In this document: piece after piece, positions 44,776-56,335 of the stretch
Position numbering within the stretch: the first letter of the stretch is position 1
How the letters are laid out: every line of letters begins with the position of its first letter
NCBI GenBank assembly: GCA_933228895.1
Contig: OW121847.1
Coordinates: forward strand, 72,001-136,000
DNA length: 64,000 nt
Source of the DNA: Platycnemis pennipes
Taxonomy: Eukaryota; Arthropoda; Insecta; Odonata; Platycnemididae
Direction of reading: 5' to 3'
Made by a program: the position numbers and the translations under genes
The notes under the pieces: model-generated
The model's input: only the letters and a program-made list of their open reading frames with translations
Database searches by the model: none
What the model was told of the DNA's origin: nothing

Positions 44776-45460
44776 CTCCATCTATATAATGCCCTGTAAG
44801 CCAACATAGGTGTGTGGCAGGGAGTGAATAAGACCAAACATGCTTTATCTGCAATGGTTGATAGGATTAGTAGTAGGGATGGGTCGGTTCCACATTTTTT
44901 CGGTTCCGGTTCCGGTTCGGTTCTTAACTTCGGTTCTCGGTTCCGATTCTCGGTTCCGGTTCTTAATTTAGCACTTACTTTGCATTGCTCAATGGTAAGA
45001 TAAGGTAATCAATAATCATTTTCAGAGACTGAATTAGAATAAATCGCGACTTTGAAGCATCTAAGTACACTATTTCACTAGGTTTTAATGTGAAGCCTCC
45101 ACTTTAGGAGTGTGAGTAGGTTTCAAACTGGTTTTCGCGCCAATTATTTCGGTACCGGTTATTTTTGGCATCGGTTCCGGTTCTAAGCTCAAGAACCGGT
45201 GGAACCGAAAACCGAAGAACCGAACCGACCCATCCCTAATTAGTAGCTATATGCTCGTCGGAACATAACAATTTATGTAACATACTAAGATAAAGCAAGC
45301 ATGCACAGACGTAGGCTGGGTTAGCTTAAACGCTTCATACTGATATGTAGCGTTCTATATATCTAAAGCTATTATTATCTCTAATGATACGAGAAAATAA
45401 GGACATTTAATCTGTCAGTTCGGCAACCAAATTTTCTATTTTCACGTACAGTCGGATGCA
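44776..45460 (-). mobile_element. CR1-like 3' end, interrupted by a MITE
   Basis: The minus-strand 3' tail (CTATATAATGCCCTGTAAGCC, GTGTGTGGCAGGGAG) continues after the MITE at 44874-45238 into the eroded coding region with GACATTTAATCTGTCAGTTCGG. Without the MITE, the sequence joins as in the copy at 42866-43300. Confidence 0.8.
44874..45238. mobile_element. hAT-type MITE with perfect 8-bp target duplication
   Basis: 365 bp with inverted ends TAGGGATGGGTCGG and CCGACCCATCCCTA, flanked by ATTAGTAG at 44866-44873 and 45239-45246. The 8-bp target duplication and end type indicate the hAT superfamily. Next to each end is an array of GGTTCCG/CGGTTC motifs, making long imperfect self-complementary termini. 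The AT-rich middle is non-coding. The target is a CR1-like tail, so this is a nested insertion. Confidence 0.9.
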
Positions 45461-45650
45461 AAATCAGTCCAACAAATTGAGCGGTGCCACTTTTGCGGAG
45501 AAGGGAAAATTGAACTTCCTTTACTTCTCTAGATTAAATTCATTGCACCGCAACCTAGGCCAGTAAAGTTCAACAGGTATGACAAATTTCCGTATTCGAA
45601 ATCACTATCCAAAGGAACGGGAGGAACTTTTTTACATCCTTGAAGATTAG

Positions 45651-46448
45651 AATTTTTGGCCATTAAGAATTGGAATAAAAAGCTGGCTTACGAAGGACAT
45701 ATCAGATCATGAAGTATTTCCGAAGTGTTTTACCGTATACGGAAAGGATAGAGTAAGCAGAAACGGAGGAGGAGTATTCATAGCTGTGAAAGACCCGTAT
45801 GTCATTAGAAGAGAACGTATTTCAGAGCGAAATGTAAAAAATATTTGGTGTTCCGTTAAAAGTAAAAGTAGTAACGCAAAAAAGATATATGTAGGTGCAT
45901 ATTACAGGCCACCGGACGCAGACGTCAATTCTTTAATGGAGCTAGAGTCAGAGATACGTACATTACATTCTCGGAACATTGGTAGAGGAATAATAGTAGG
46001 CGGAGATTTCAATCTACCTTCGATAGACTGGAATACGTGTAGTTTCATTACAGGAGGTACGTATAAGGAACTCTGCGAATCACTGTTGAACACCTTTACG
46101 TTACATTCTTTACAACAGCTTGCAACAAAACCGACCAGGGGAAACAACATTCTAGACTTATTAGCAACAAATATACCCGAAAGAGTTCTAAGTACAGTTA
46201 CAGACAATGGAATAAGTGATTATAAAATAGTGCATGCGAAATTTATTGTAGGCGTTGAAAGACATTATAAAACAAGGAGGACGGTTCACTTATTTAGCAA
46301 GGCTAATTACGACGGTATGAAAGAGGAATTTAGGGAATCGTTTAATGTATTTAGCGAACAAAGCAAAGGATTAGATACAGAGGATTCGTGGAGCGAATTT
46401 CTTGAGGTCACCCGTAAACCAGTTAATAAATACATAAGTACCAAGTAA
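45651..46448 (+). pseudogene. CR1-like apurinic-type endonuclease domain (partial)
   Basis: An open frame from about 45651 to the stop at 46448, lacking the N-terminal part. Endonuclease/exonuclease/phosphatase-fold signatures are in order: NGGGVFIAVK, VGAYYRPP, GGDFNLPSIDW, NILDLLATN, and the catalytic region ISDYKIV, where the usual SDH histidine is a tyrosine. This domain nicks target DNA to prime reverse transcription. The frame closes before the RT, and the linker at 46449-46700 is in broken frames. Confidence 0.82.
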
Positions 46449-48420
46449 ATTCATTAGTGATAATACAGAGCCAAGGTGGTATAAAGCGGAGGTTAGGAAA
46501 TCACTAAAGCGAAAATGGTATGCCACGCTAGGATGAAAAATGCAGGACGAGGTCTATCGGTAGAGGAAAAAAATAAGTTAGATCAAAAATATAAAAAATC
46601 GAGTGCATTAGCAAGGAAATCATGTCGGAAAGCGTGATCACATTTCAAGAGCAAGATGTTAGGATAATGTTCAGATAGCAATCTTAAAGCGTTTTGGTCA
46701 CATGTGAGAGAGCTTCAGGGAAATAGGTCCACAGTGCACACACTAAAAAACGATAAAGGAATTAGAGTTACCAGCAGTGTAGAAAAATCCAATACTTTAA
46801 ACACCTTCTTCCAAAGCGTATTCAACTCATCGTCACACATCTCAGTGGAACCACCGCCGAACACTTTCAGTGAGCAAATGCCCGAAATAAACATTTCATG
46901 TCGCGGAATAGAGCAGCAGTTAAAAAGCATTAGTATAATCAAATCACCATGTCCCGATAAAATTCCCTCCAGAGTATATAAAACATTAGCTTCTGAAATA
47001 GCCCCATATCTAGAAATAATATTCAATAAAACACTAAAGAACTACACAGTACCCAAAGATTGGTAAGTAGCTAACATAACACCTATATTTAAAAGCGGTG
47101 ATAGGGGAGAACCTAGTAAATACAGACCCATTTCACTCACGTCAATCTCTTGTAAGATATTTGAACACATTGTAGTCAGTTCGAGCATGGGGCATTTGGA
47201 TGGATTGGGCATGGGGCATGGGTTCCGGAAAGGTAGATCTTGCGAGACACAATTAGCTTTATTCGTACACGATATTTTAGTATACGGCGAAAACAGTACT
47301 GAAGTTGATGCGATACCTTTAGACTTCAAAAAGGCATTCGATAAAATTCCTCATGATAAATTAATCTGGAAGTTTGAGAGTTTCGGTGTAAATAAAGACG
47401 TTGTGTGTTGGGTAAGAGAATTCTTAAGTCGACGAGAGCAGAGGGTTGTCATAGATGGTATGATGCCGGACACAATCAAAGTCACATCGGGAGTTCCCCA
47501 GGGTAGCGTAGTAGGTCCGCTTCTATATCTTCTATATATAACGATTTGGATACCGTAGTTAGCTTAGACTCATTGCAGACGATGCGGTGGTGTACAGGGG
47601 TATATCAAAAGAAGAAGACAGGAAATCGCTTAGCAAAGATTAAGATCCAATTCAAGAGTGGGCGGCAGTTAGAGCTTATCCTTAAAAAGTGTGTAGCTCT
47701 CGATTTTTGGAGGAGGAATAATTCGATAGAGCGTACCTATAATTAGTAACACGAAGATCGAAAACGTAGACACCATAAGATATTTAGGTTTTATATATTA
47801 TATTTAATATATTCACTAAGGATTTATCGTGGGGAAGACACATAAGGGAAATATGCGGCCGAGTGAAGAGGAAGCTAGGATTTATAAAAAGAGTACTAGG
47901 GAAATGTGATGAGAAGACTAAAGAGCGATGCTATTTTTCACTAGTTAGGCCCCACCTTGAGTATGCAGCCAGTGTATGGGATCCTAATGAATTAGGTTTG
48001 ATCAGGGAACTACACAGTGTGCAGCGTAGAGCAGCTAGGTTCGTTAAAAGATGTTACGATAGGTTGAGTAGCGTTTCAGAATTAATACAAGAATTAGGGT
48101 GGGAATCATTATCAGAGCGTAGGTTAAAGTACAGATTAAATCTATTACAGAAATTTCAATCGGTTAGCTCTAATAAAGATGTTAGGCATATATTAAAAAC
48201 ACCAGCGTATTATGCTAGATTCGACCAGCCAAATAAGATTAGAGAGATAGATTGTCGTACCGATAGATTCAAAATGGCATTTTTCCCCCGTACTTTAAGA
48301 GAACAGAATAGGCAGCATAGGAATGGGATAGGTAGGGGAAATATTTTAGAGCATGCTGTAGTGCATGATGCATGTACCAACCCCTCAAATACTATATATA
48401 CTAAGAATCTAGTTGCATGA
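46449..48420 (+). pseudogene. CR1-like reverse transcriptase pseudogene
   Basis: Four frame segments. Motifs in order: SPCPDKIPSRVYK, ANITPIFKSGD, KYRPISLTSISCKIFE, FRKGRSCETQLALF, DFKKAFDKIPHDKL (motif A), GVPQGSVVGPLLYLLYI (motif B), catalytic IADDAVVY just past a frameshift (about 47570), and after it the CR1-type tail region LVRPHLEYAASVWDP and QRRAARFVKRCY. A stop lies at 47066, frame changes near 47180 and 47550, and a short deletion in the linker between RT motifs gives MGHLDGLGMGHGF. The element is not active but is the most complete of the family in this window. Confidence 0.87.
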
Positions 48421-48532
48421 GACACTTTAGTTGCTTGTTTGCATGTTAGTAGTGCATGCTGGGTGATCTTCTCCCCCTGCCACACACCCTCGCGGTGGCT
48501 TGCAGGGTATCCTGTAGATGTAGATGTAAAAA
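48421..48532 (+). mobile_element. 3' tail of the CR1-like element
   Basis: Non-coding 3' end with the CTTCTCCCCCTGCCACACACC and GGTGGCTTGCAGGGTATCC blocks and the short terminal repeat TGTAGATGTAGATGTA. The same tail recurs, in either orientation, at about 42866, 43596, 44776, 52995, 55044 and 55558. Confidence 0.85.
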
Positions 48533-51500
48533 AGAAAGGAGATAAAACGAACTTTCACTGCATGCAATGCCACTCTTACATAACTCGACTGCCGAGATTG
48601 GCGACAGTGGAGACTGCGGCCCAAGACCTGGGGTGGGCTTGCTAATCTCTTGGCGTAAAATATATATGGGCTCCTTCCCATTCTTAGAAATAAAATTCTG
48701 CCATGATCGCCTCTGAGGTTGTGAGCGATCGTGACTGAGCTCCATGTTTCACTTGAAGAAAGTATCGGATAACATCTCTGTTTCAGGTTTCGTTCGCAGG
48801 GACGAGGACCGTGGCTGAGACGCAGGTGGTGGGGAGAGAAGCAGGACTTGGAGACGCAGAACCTAATTGGTGCACAAGGTGACAGTCCGAGGAGCAGTCA
48901 TCTCTGCTAGCCGCCCAAGAATCCCTCCTCAGCTCAGCTGTCATGTTTCTTTCTTTTCTGAGGTAAGCATGGCAACGTTGTAGCGACACAAAATAATACC
49001 TTTGAAATCAATTCCACCAGCAGTCGCGAATTACCCTTAGGGTCAACTTACATTCTCAACTTGATTCAAGATTCCAATTCTCCGTTTCGGAATATCTGGT
49101 GCGATTCCACTGCTCTTCCTTTAATCTCCGCCTTTCCCCTCCCGTGCACCACACCGTCTCAAAATTAGGATAGCAGATCCAGCTCAAACACACTCCTCCC
49201 GTTCTCTCTCTCCCTGTTTATCTCATTATTGTCCCCTCTCTTATCTCTCTCCTATTGTCGTCTTGTTTATGTTCTAGTTCCCGTGTCTGGGGACGCGTAA
49301 CTATATACCTCCGCCACGGGGATCCGTACAAGTCAATAATGGCGGCCAAATTGCTAATATGACGTCCGGGAATGAATTATTTTGCCACAGTACGAATCGC
49401 AGGAATGGGGAACTATTTTTTACACGCCCTTGGATGCGCGGTTTATCATCTGAAATATGCTTGGGGAAAATTTTGTTGAAGAATTAAATTTAGTTTAAAA
49501 ATTCTACATTGTCGGCAGGTTAATAACTCGGCGTCATCGCATGACGTCACGGCACGGTATCACTATGGGCGGTGTTTATGTGGTAAGTGGAGGTATGTTG
49601 TTAACAGAACACTTGGCGATAAATTTTGTATTGAAATCGCCCATAAATTGTATAATATTTCTTTATTGCACTGTTTGCTTTTGCTCCAAGAATCTCTAAT
49701 ATCACAAAGCAATCGCCGTTTTTTCTAGAAAGAAGTCCTTTCATAAAGGACTCGACCAAAGGCAAATTGCAGAATTGTGCTTTTTTAAATCCCTTTTCAG
49801 TCATGGTTTCGTCTAGAAACTGCTAAAATCCTCAAAATAATATATTCGCTTCGTTTTCTTTTATAAACGTCTTCTTCGGTAGCAATATGGAGCCTTTTCG
49901 GTGCAGGTCGCCAGAAGGCGTTTCAGGTCACGTGACTGTCGTCAATGTCGGGCACATTTTAATAGCATTTAATTCTCTTTGTAGAATGTGGAACGTTTCT
50001 GATTATATATTTAAATTTGTGAGAAATTTGCGCATCAAAAACACGATTGATAAAGGAGAAACCAATGTCATGCTTCTTCTCCATTGGAGGCGTTATCTAA
50101 ATACGTTATGCAGGTTAGGGTCTTCTAAAAGTAAGATGTGGTTTAGGAAAGGAAATGTGGTGAAAATATGACTATCCCATGTGAACCTTATCACGAAAAT
50201 TCACAAGAATTATGAGGCGGAAATATGCGATAATTAGGGAAAACATCAGAAAAGTTAGAGAAATTAAGCTTGGACTTTTTGCACACGATGCGGTAATGTA
50301 TAGCATAGGGGTCCAACTGGCATTGCGCATGTGGTACCGCCTGCAGTAACGCCATCTATAAGTGTAGTAGGTTATTAATGAAACGTTTTCGTATATTATA
50401 AATTAATATAGTTACTCAGGTCTTCTTAAAATTTAAATTTTAGATATTCAACGTTGCATCTAGATTACTAGAAGCGTAATATCAATTTTACTACTACGAC
50501 ATCGAAAACTTTGACAAACGAAGATCGCAGTCCGCCTGTACGTCCTCTACATTTAAGCTGAGAGTCGGTTGAGAAATTGTTGTTTTCGTTTGCAATATCA
50601 GGGATTAAGACCGTTTATCCTAAGTTTACCTGTATAAGAAGTGATGTAATTGTGTTGAAATTCGACGTAAAGCCTCTAAATGTGTAATTCTGCGCTGTCA
50701 GCAGCTGTTCATCCAGAAATTTAGTATATTTGAATTCCACGAACGGACACTTGGTAAGGCATTAAAGTTTTTCGATGAATTTATCTCACTATTGTTGCTA
50801 ATTGCCCAGCAAGTTGTTTATAACGATCAATACAAAACAATTGCTTTTAGGAAATGAAAAAAAACTCCAGTAAGAATCCAGTCTCCACTCTCATTCCTGG
50901 TGATGATTGGCCTCCAGAAAGTGGCATTCTAAATCTCGCATGAGATTGGCAGCTTCTGTCATTATTTCCATCTTTCTTCCAGGGTCCTTCAATGTAAGAA
51001 TCCTCTTTTATATTAATAATTACTTTATATTTGTAGAAATGTTTAATGTGCCATTATTTATTGTCCTAAAATATGCAACATTCATTTAGGTTATGGCAAT
51101 GGATGTGTAACATTTTTTTATCAATAAAGGTCATCAATTTCCATGCCTGGAACAATTGTTTTTATTATCTGTGACGCCCAAGTCCACTTCTATTGCAGAT
51201 TGAAGATGAATTAAGACCCTGCGTATTTGGAGTAAGTTCTATATCTATAAATTTAAACCAGAAAAACGATCAAAGAGTTAAGAATATGGCGAAATATATA
51301 ATACGACGACACGTTGAATTCAAATTGAGCGGGCCTTCTGTAGTAACTCAACCAGCACCATATATAAGCGTACTAGGTAAACAGTACCCCCGGGTAAAGA
51401 ATTATAACAGTGAGTCGGTTTTCCATGGTTTAGAGATAATAAAAAAAGAAAACAAGGAGTGGAGCACGAAATTCGTCCTTCTTTTGTTTCCAACTTTGCG

Positions 51501-51704
51501 AGGAGCAGAGGAGGGAGGTGGAGCGAAGAGAAAAAAAGGAAAGGGCCAGGATCACGGGGATCTTGTTATTCTTTTCCAGCCGAGTATTATTTTTAGCTTC
51601 GTTCCTTGCACTCACGGGATTTCGTCACGAGCCGCCTGACGTCCGAGGGCGGGAGTCCCCTTTAACAAAAAGAGGAGTTTTCATTTTATGGTGGCGTACG
51701 GGGG
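48533..51704. other. No confident gene; scattered splice-like signals
   Basis: Unique-looking, moderately AT-rich. A 33-nt segment at 51199-51231 is bounded by a good acceptor (CTTCTATTGCAG) and donor (GTAAGTTC). An AATAAA lies at about 51124. Neither defines a gene by itself. Frames at 49887-50171 and 51193-51639 have no recognisable domain. Confidence 0.4.
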
Positions 51705-52210
51705 AGAGATGGGTAAATTACCGTAATTGTCAATTGAGGTAAATTACGGTACTTTTCGAAAATTACCGTAATTTTCCAGTAATTTTAAGTTTTGAGCTGC
51801 AAATCCTATTTGACGAAATCAAATAGTATTGAGATATAAATGCTGACACTTATATCAAACATATCACGACGCTTATCTATTATAACTCATTAAAATAATT
51901 AACACAAAGTTGGCAGCAACACGCAGTTTGCCTCTCTTTTATCACACTATGAGAAATTTTCGTTCCAAAGATATACCTCTGCGTAATGTTCATTTGTTAT
52001 TTACTCTGAATTAATTGGAATTAATCATGGACAGTATGTAAACAAAATCGTTTTAGCTTCTTAATTTACCCATCCCAATCATTTCTTCGTGAGGAAGAAA
52101 TTTTCTGAAAAATAACTTTTCTGAAAATTACCGTTTATTACGGTAATTTTCAGGGGTGTTTGTAATTTACGAAAATTACCGCGGTAATTTACCAAGTTCT
52201 CATCATCTCT
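51705..52210. mobile_element. hAT-like non-autonomous element, AATTACCG family, copy 1
   Basis: Starts AGAGATGGGTAAATTACCG and ends with the complementary-type GGTAATTTACC, CATCATCTCT. Both ends are packed with AATTACCGTAATTTTC-type motifs. The middle shares TTTTGAGCTGCAAATCC, a GAAATCAAATAG-type block, TTGGCAGCAACACGCA and TTTCGTTCCAAAGA with the copy at 53208. It has no coding frame. No clear target duplication was found. Confidence 0.65.
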
Positions 52211-52640
52211 GCATATAACTCATTTCCATTCCATTATTTTCTTGGCGAGTTTATTTACTGTGGAAGTGCACCGTAGAGAAATGAATCCTGACAGAACGAA
52301 ACAGTGGATTATCCATGTTTCCCGGTTATCCATTCACCCTTACCCGTCATTAGCCCGGAAAATTGGGAGTTAACTGCAAATTCAACTTGGAACTTACAAC
52401 TGTTCGCGTGCGGCCTTGTTTGCAACAATTATGACTTCGATCGAGTACCATGAGAATATCCCACGAGAGACAAGGCAATTTTTCTGGTTCCCGAAATTTT
52501 GGCCGGCAATAGTTCATAACATTGCTATATTACATGCTGCCACGACATATTTGGAACTCAAGAGAGTACGGTAATGTTCTGTGTATTGTAAGTGTTCCAT
52601 GGACCCGTTGTAAGTGTTCCACTGGACCACAAAAATTATG
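52211..52640. other. No recognisable gene
   Basis: Unique-looking sequence with no motif I recognise. Confidence 0.5.
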
Positions 52641-52995
52641 CAAAGAATATAGGAAGAATTATAGAAATAATTGCCGAACTGACAGATTCAAAATGTCCTT
52701 CTTTCCTCGTGCAATTAGGCATATGAATAGCCGTAAATATATCCAATACGAGTGCATCAATAGATGGCATAGGTATAAGTTGCGTGTTGGTATAAGGATT
52801 TAAAGCTAACCGAACTAACACCATGTTTTTGGCAAGCTTACTTTGCTATTTTTCTCTTTTTTAAGTTGCAAAGTTGAGACCTGTATATTATTACTAATCC
52901 GTTTTATGCATGATATGTAAAGCACGTTTTGTGAGAGTTCACCCACTGCCATACACCTTTCTGATGGTTTACAGGGTATTGCATAGATGTGGATT
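52640..52995 (+). mobile_element. CR1-like 3' end fragment
   Basis: Plus strand: coding remnant TGCCGAACTGACAGATTCAA, then TTATGCATGATATGTAAAGC, CACTGCCATACACC and the GGGTATTGCATAGATGTGG tail. Severely 5'-truncated. Confidence 0.8.
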
Positions 52996-53207
52996 AAGCG
53001 TCTCAAGTCAACACTTTGTGTTCCAAATAATTATATATAAAATAAAGTTATTGTTACTGCAAGAAAATACAGCCATGAGTCAATGAAGTGTGGGAGAATG
53101 TAATTTTCAATAAATATCTTCATGAAATTCTGGGTATTGGCCCAAAACACACAAAACATCGGTTAAAATAGTGTTAAAGTTGTAAACCCTAAACCCTCTC
53201 TATGCCT

Positions 53208-53683
53208 AGAGATGGGTAAATTACCGTAATTTTCAATTGAGGTAAATTACCGTGGTGTTTTAAAGTAATTTTTGAAAATTACCATAATTTTCAGGATTTT
53301 TAAGTTTTGAGCTGCAAATCCTTATCAGAGGACTCAAAACGAAATCAAATAGCATTGAGATGTAAATGCCGACGATTATATAAAATATATCACGACGTTT
53401 ATTTATCATAACTCGTTAAAAAAACTAAAACGAAGTTGGCAGCAACACGCAATTTGCTTCTCTCTTGTCACGCTATGTGAAATTTTCGTTCCAAAGACAT
53501 ACCTCTGTGCAAGGTGCATTTGTTATTTTGCTCTGACTTAATCACGGCCACAATGTAAACAAAATCGTTTTAGCTAACTAATTTATAATATCACCCATTC
53601 TAATGGTTTCTTCGTGAGGAAGAAATTTTATGAAAAATAACTTTTCTGAAAATTACCGTAATAAACGGTAATTTTCCTTGAGG
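53208..53683. mobile_element. hAT-like non-autonomous element, AATTACCG family, copy 2
   Basis: Same family as 51705-52210, same orientation, starting AGAGATGGGTAAATTACCG. The right end stops at AAACGGTAATTTTCC without the last part seen in copy 1, so it is slightly truncated. Confidence 0.65.
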
Positions 53684-54557
53684 TCAGACGGAAGGGACTG
53701 CCATATTTATAACTCTGCCTCCGCTACGAGGGATATGGCGAGATAGGATGTCACCGTGGATGAAGAAGGGAGGTGAAAGTTTTTCTCGGATGATATGGCG
53801 GTGGAATCCGAGATAACTCCCGAACGGTTATTTCCACGACGGACTGGAGCTGTACTGATATTTTTTTAGTGTTATCCAACCCCCTTAAATTTCATTTTTA
53901 CAATTCGCTGATAGACATTCAAAGCCCCTTTACCAGCTGCACAATGAAAATACAGTGAGGTAGGAACTAATTTCGATCAAATTAACTAAAATACGTACTT
54001 TCGAGCAGGATATTCTTAGTACAGGAGAGAAAATGTCTTTTTGACGAAGGTTTATTTCTTGCCCCGAAGTGAAATTTGCTCAATGAAAGCGATAGCGGGC
54101 GGAAAAATCGCGCTAGTCGCGCTAGCAAAGCAGTCCTTTTCAGAGCAATTTCCACCGAATGACGTATATCTTTTATATACGTCATTCAGTGGGTATTCTC
54201 AAAAGCGCATAACTTTTTACGCGGATATCCTTTTTGTGCCGTTAAACTTTTGTGCCGTTAAAGGTTCTCGTATCAGTTCCTTTATTATCTCGTCGAAGCT
54301 CAGACGCGAAGGACATACAACCAGGGGGTGCTGAGGTCAGCGGCGCCAAAGGTAAGGCGGGATTTTCCTTTTTTCATTCCTTCCTACTCCTTCATTTCTC
54401 CCTCTCCCCCTTTTATTTCTTTCATTTCCCATCTGGTTTCCTGTCCCTCCTTATTTTGATTTCTTTTCGTTTGTAAACGTGAGGCTAGTACCGGCCCTGC
54501 ATCACCAGCCTTTCGGGCGAGACAAAACGGCCCCGTGACGCGACAGAGTCTATTAAA
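53684..54557. other. No gene; hairpin and pyrimidine-rich tract
   Basis: Contains a 13-bp perfect hairpin (GAATGACGTATAT / ATATACGTCATTC, 54157-54187, five-base loop) and a C/T-rich stretch at 54365-54455. No coding region is recognised. Confidence 0.6.
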
Positions 54558-55044
54558 TTAATTAAATTGGGAATCATTGTCAGATCGCAGGTTGAAATTA
54601 AGACAATCTCTTAAACAAATTCCAAGACCATATTTTCGGTGATGATGTTAAAAATACTTTGCGGACCCCAACTTACTATGGTAGACTGGACCATAATCAC
54701 AAAATTAGAGACATTCATTGCCGAACTGACAGATTCAAAATGTCCTTTTTTCCTCGTACTATTTGGGATATGAATAACGGTAAATCTATCCAGTACGAGT
54801 GTAGCAATGAATAACATTGGTAGCTGCATGTTGGAAGAACTTAAAGCTAACCAACCTAACAGCATGTTTTTGCATCTATGTGTTGCTATATTTATCTATT
54901 TTTAAATAACGAAGTTTTGAAAAGTACCTCTACAAGTACTAATCATTTTTATGCATGATATGTAGTGCATATTTGGTGAGATTTCACCGCCTGCCCCACA
55001 AATTTATGGTGGCTTGCTGGGTATTATGTAGATGTAGATGTTAT
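54558..55044 (+). mobile_element. CR1-like 3' end fragment
   Basis: Plus strand: LNWESLSDRRLK-type coding remnant (GGGAATCATTGTCAGATCGC), CCAACTTACTATGGTAGAC, TGCCGAACTGACAGATTCAA, then GGTGGCTTGCTGGGTATTATG and the TAGATGTAGATGT tail. Confidence 0.82.
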
Positions 55045-55557
55045 TGGTGGTGATTTTTGCATTGAATAGATCACAATGATCTATTGATGTAGACGTGGAG
55101 AGACGTAGGGTGATGGAGATTCGGTTCCTCTCTTTGAATTTCAATACTTTTCCCCTGTCGTTGGATTCACCGGTGAACATTTTGAAAGTCCGTTCACGGA
55201 ACCTCATAATACGCACGCTGGTATTATTTTATTTTCGCTGAAGAGATTTTATACATTAAGTCGCAAATAATTCACGTTTCCAATCTGAAGGGGACAGAGT
55301 TCATGGAATTCCAGTTTCTAACTAAAATTAAATGTGCCATGCTTGGTGAAGGTTATGATTCCAAATGAGAGCGTGTGAGTTAAATACCAATATGGTTTGA
55401 AGCTTTTCCTAGGATTATTTGTTTACATTTATAACTCTTTACATCTTCGCCATCTTACCCTGCAATGATCCTCAGCGGGCATTGAAGGTGTAAGCAATAC
55501 GTGAAGTTCGCTTTCGGAAAACTACGCAGTGGGTCGCGATTGCCATGTGATCCTACA
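55045..55557. other. No recognisable gene
   Basis: Unique-looking AT-rich sequence. Confidence 0.5.
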
Positions 55558-56335
55558 TTTCTACATCTACGGGATACCCTGCAAGCCACCGCGAGGTGGC
55601 AGGAGGTGAAGATCACCAAGGATGCACTATGGTTGGTGATTTCCTAAGCGATTTCCTGTCCTCTTATTTTGATATACCCCTGTACACTACCGCATAGTCT
55701 GTAAAAAGTCTAAGCTTACTACTAACAACGGTACCCAAATCGTTTATGTATAAAAGAAATTGAAGCGGACCTACTACGCTACCCTGGGGAACTCCCGATG
55801 TGACTTTGATTGTGTCCGACATGATACCATCTAAGACAACCCTCTGCTCTCGCCCACTTAAGAATTCTTTTACCCAACTTCAACATTAATTTATCAAAAG
55901 GAACTCTATCGAAACTCTTTATAAAATCAAAAAATATCGCAACAAGTTCAGCACTGTTTTCGCCGTGGACTTAAGTATCGTGTACGAATAAAGCTAATTG
56001 TGTCTCGCAAGATCTACCTTTCCGGAACCCATGTTGGCTGTTAATGAGTAATCCCTGACTATCCAAATGCCCCATGATCGAACTGACTAAAATGTGCTCA
56101 AATATCTTACAAGAGATTGACGTGAGTGAAATGGGTCTGTAGTTACTTGGTTCTTCCATATCACCGCTTTTAAATATAGGTGTAATGTTAGCTACTTTCC
56201 AACCCTTGGGTACTGTGTGGTTCTTTAGTGTTTTATTGAATATTATTTCTAGAAAGGGGACTATTTCAGAAGCTAATGTTTTATATGCTCTGGAAGGAAT
56301 TTGATCGGTACATGGTGATTTGTTTTTACTCATCA
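55558..56335 (-). pseudogene. CR1-like fragment with RT core, minus strand
   Basis: The 3' tail (CTACATCTACGGGATACCC, complement of the TAGATG tail) lies at the left. Further right are the reversed RT motifs: a PQG-type motif near 55790, CETQLALFVHDT, GFRKGRSC, YRPISLTSISCKIFEHIL, ANITPIFKSGD and NKSPCTDQIPSRAYK. An internal deletion removes the region after the RT core, so the tail joins RT directly. The coding sequence stops at 56325, where the RTE-like element's 3' ATC repeats begin. Confidence 0.85.
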
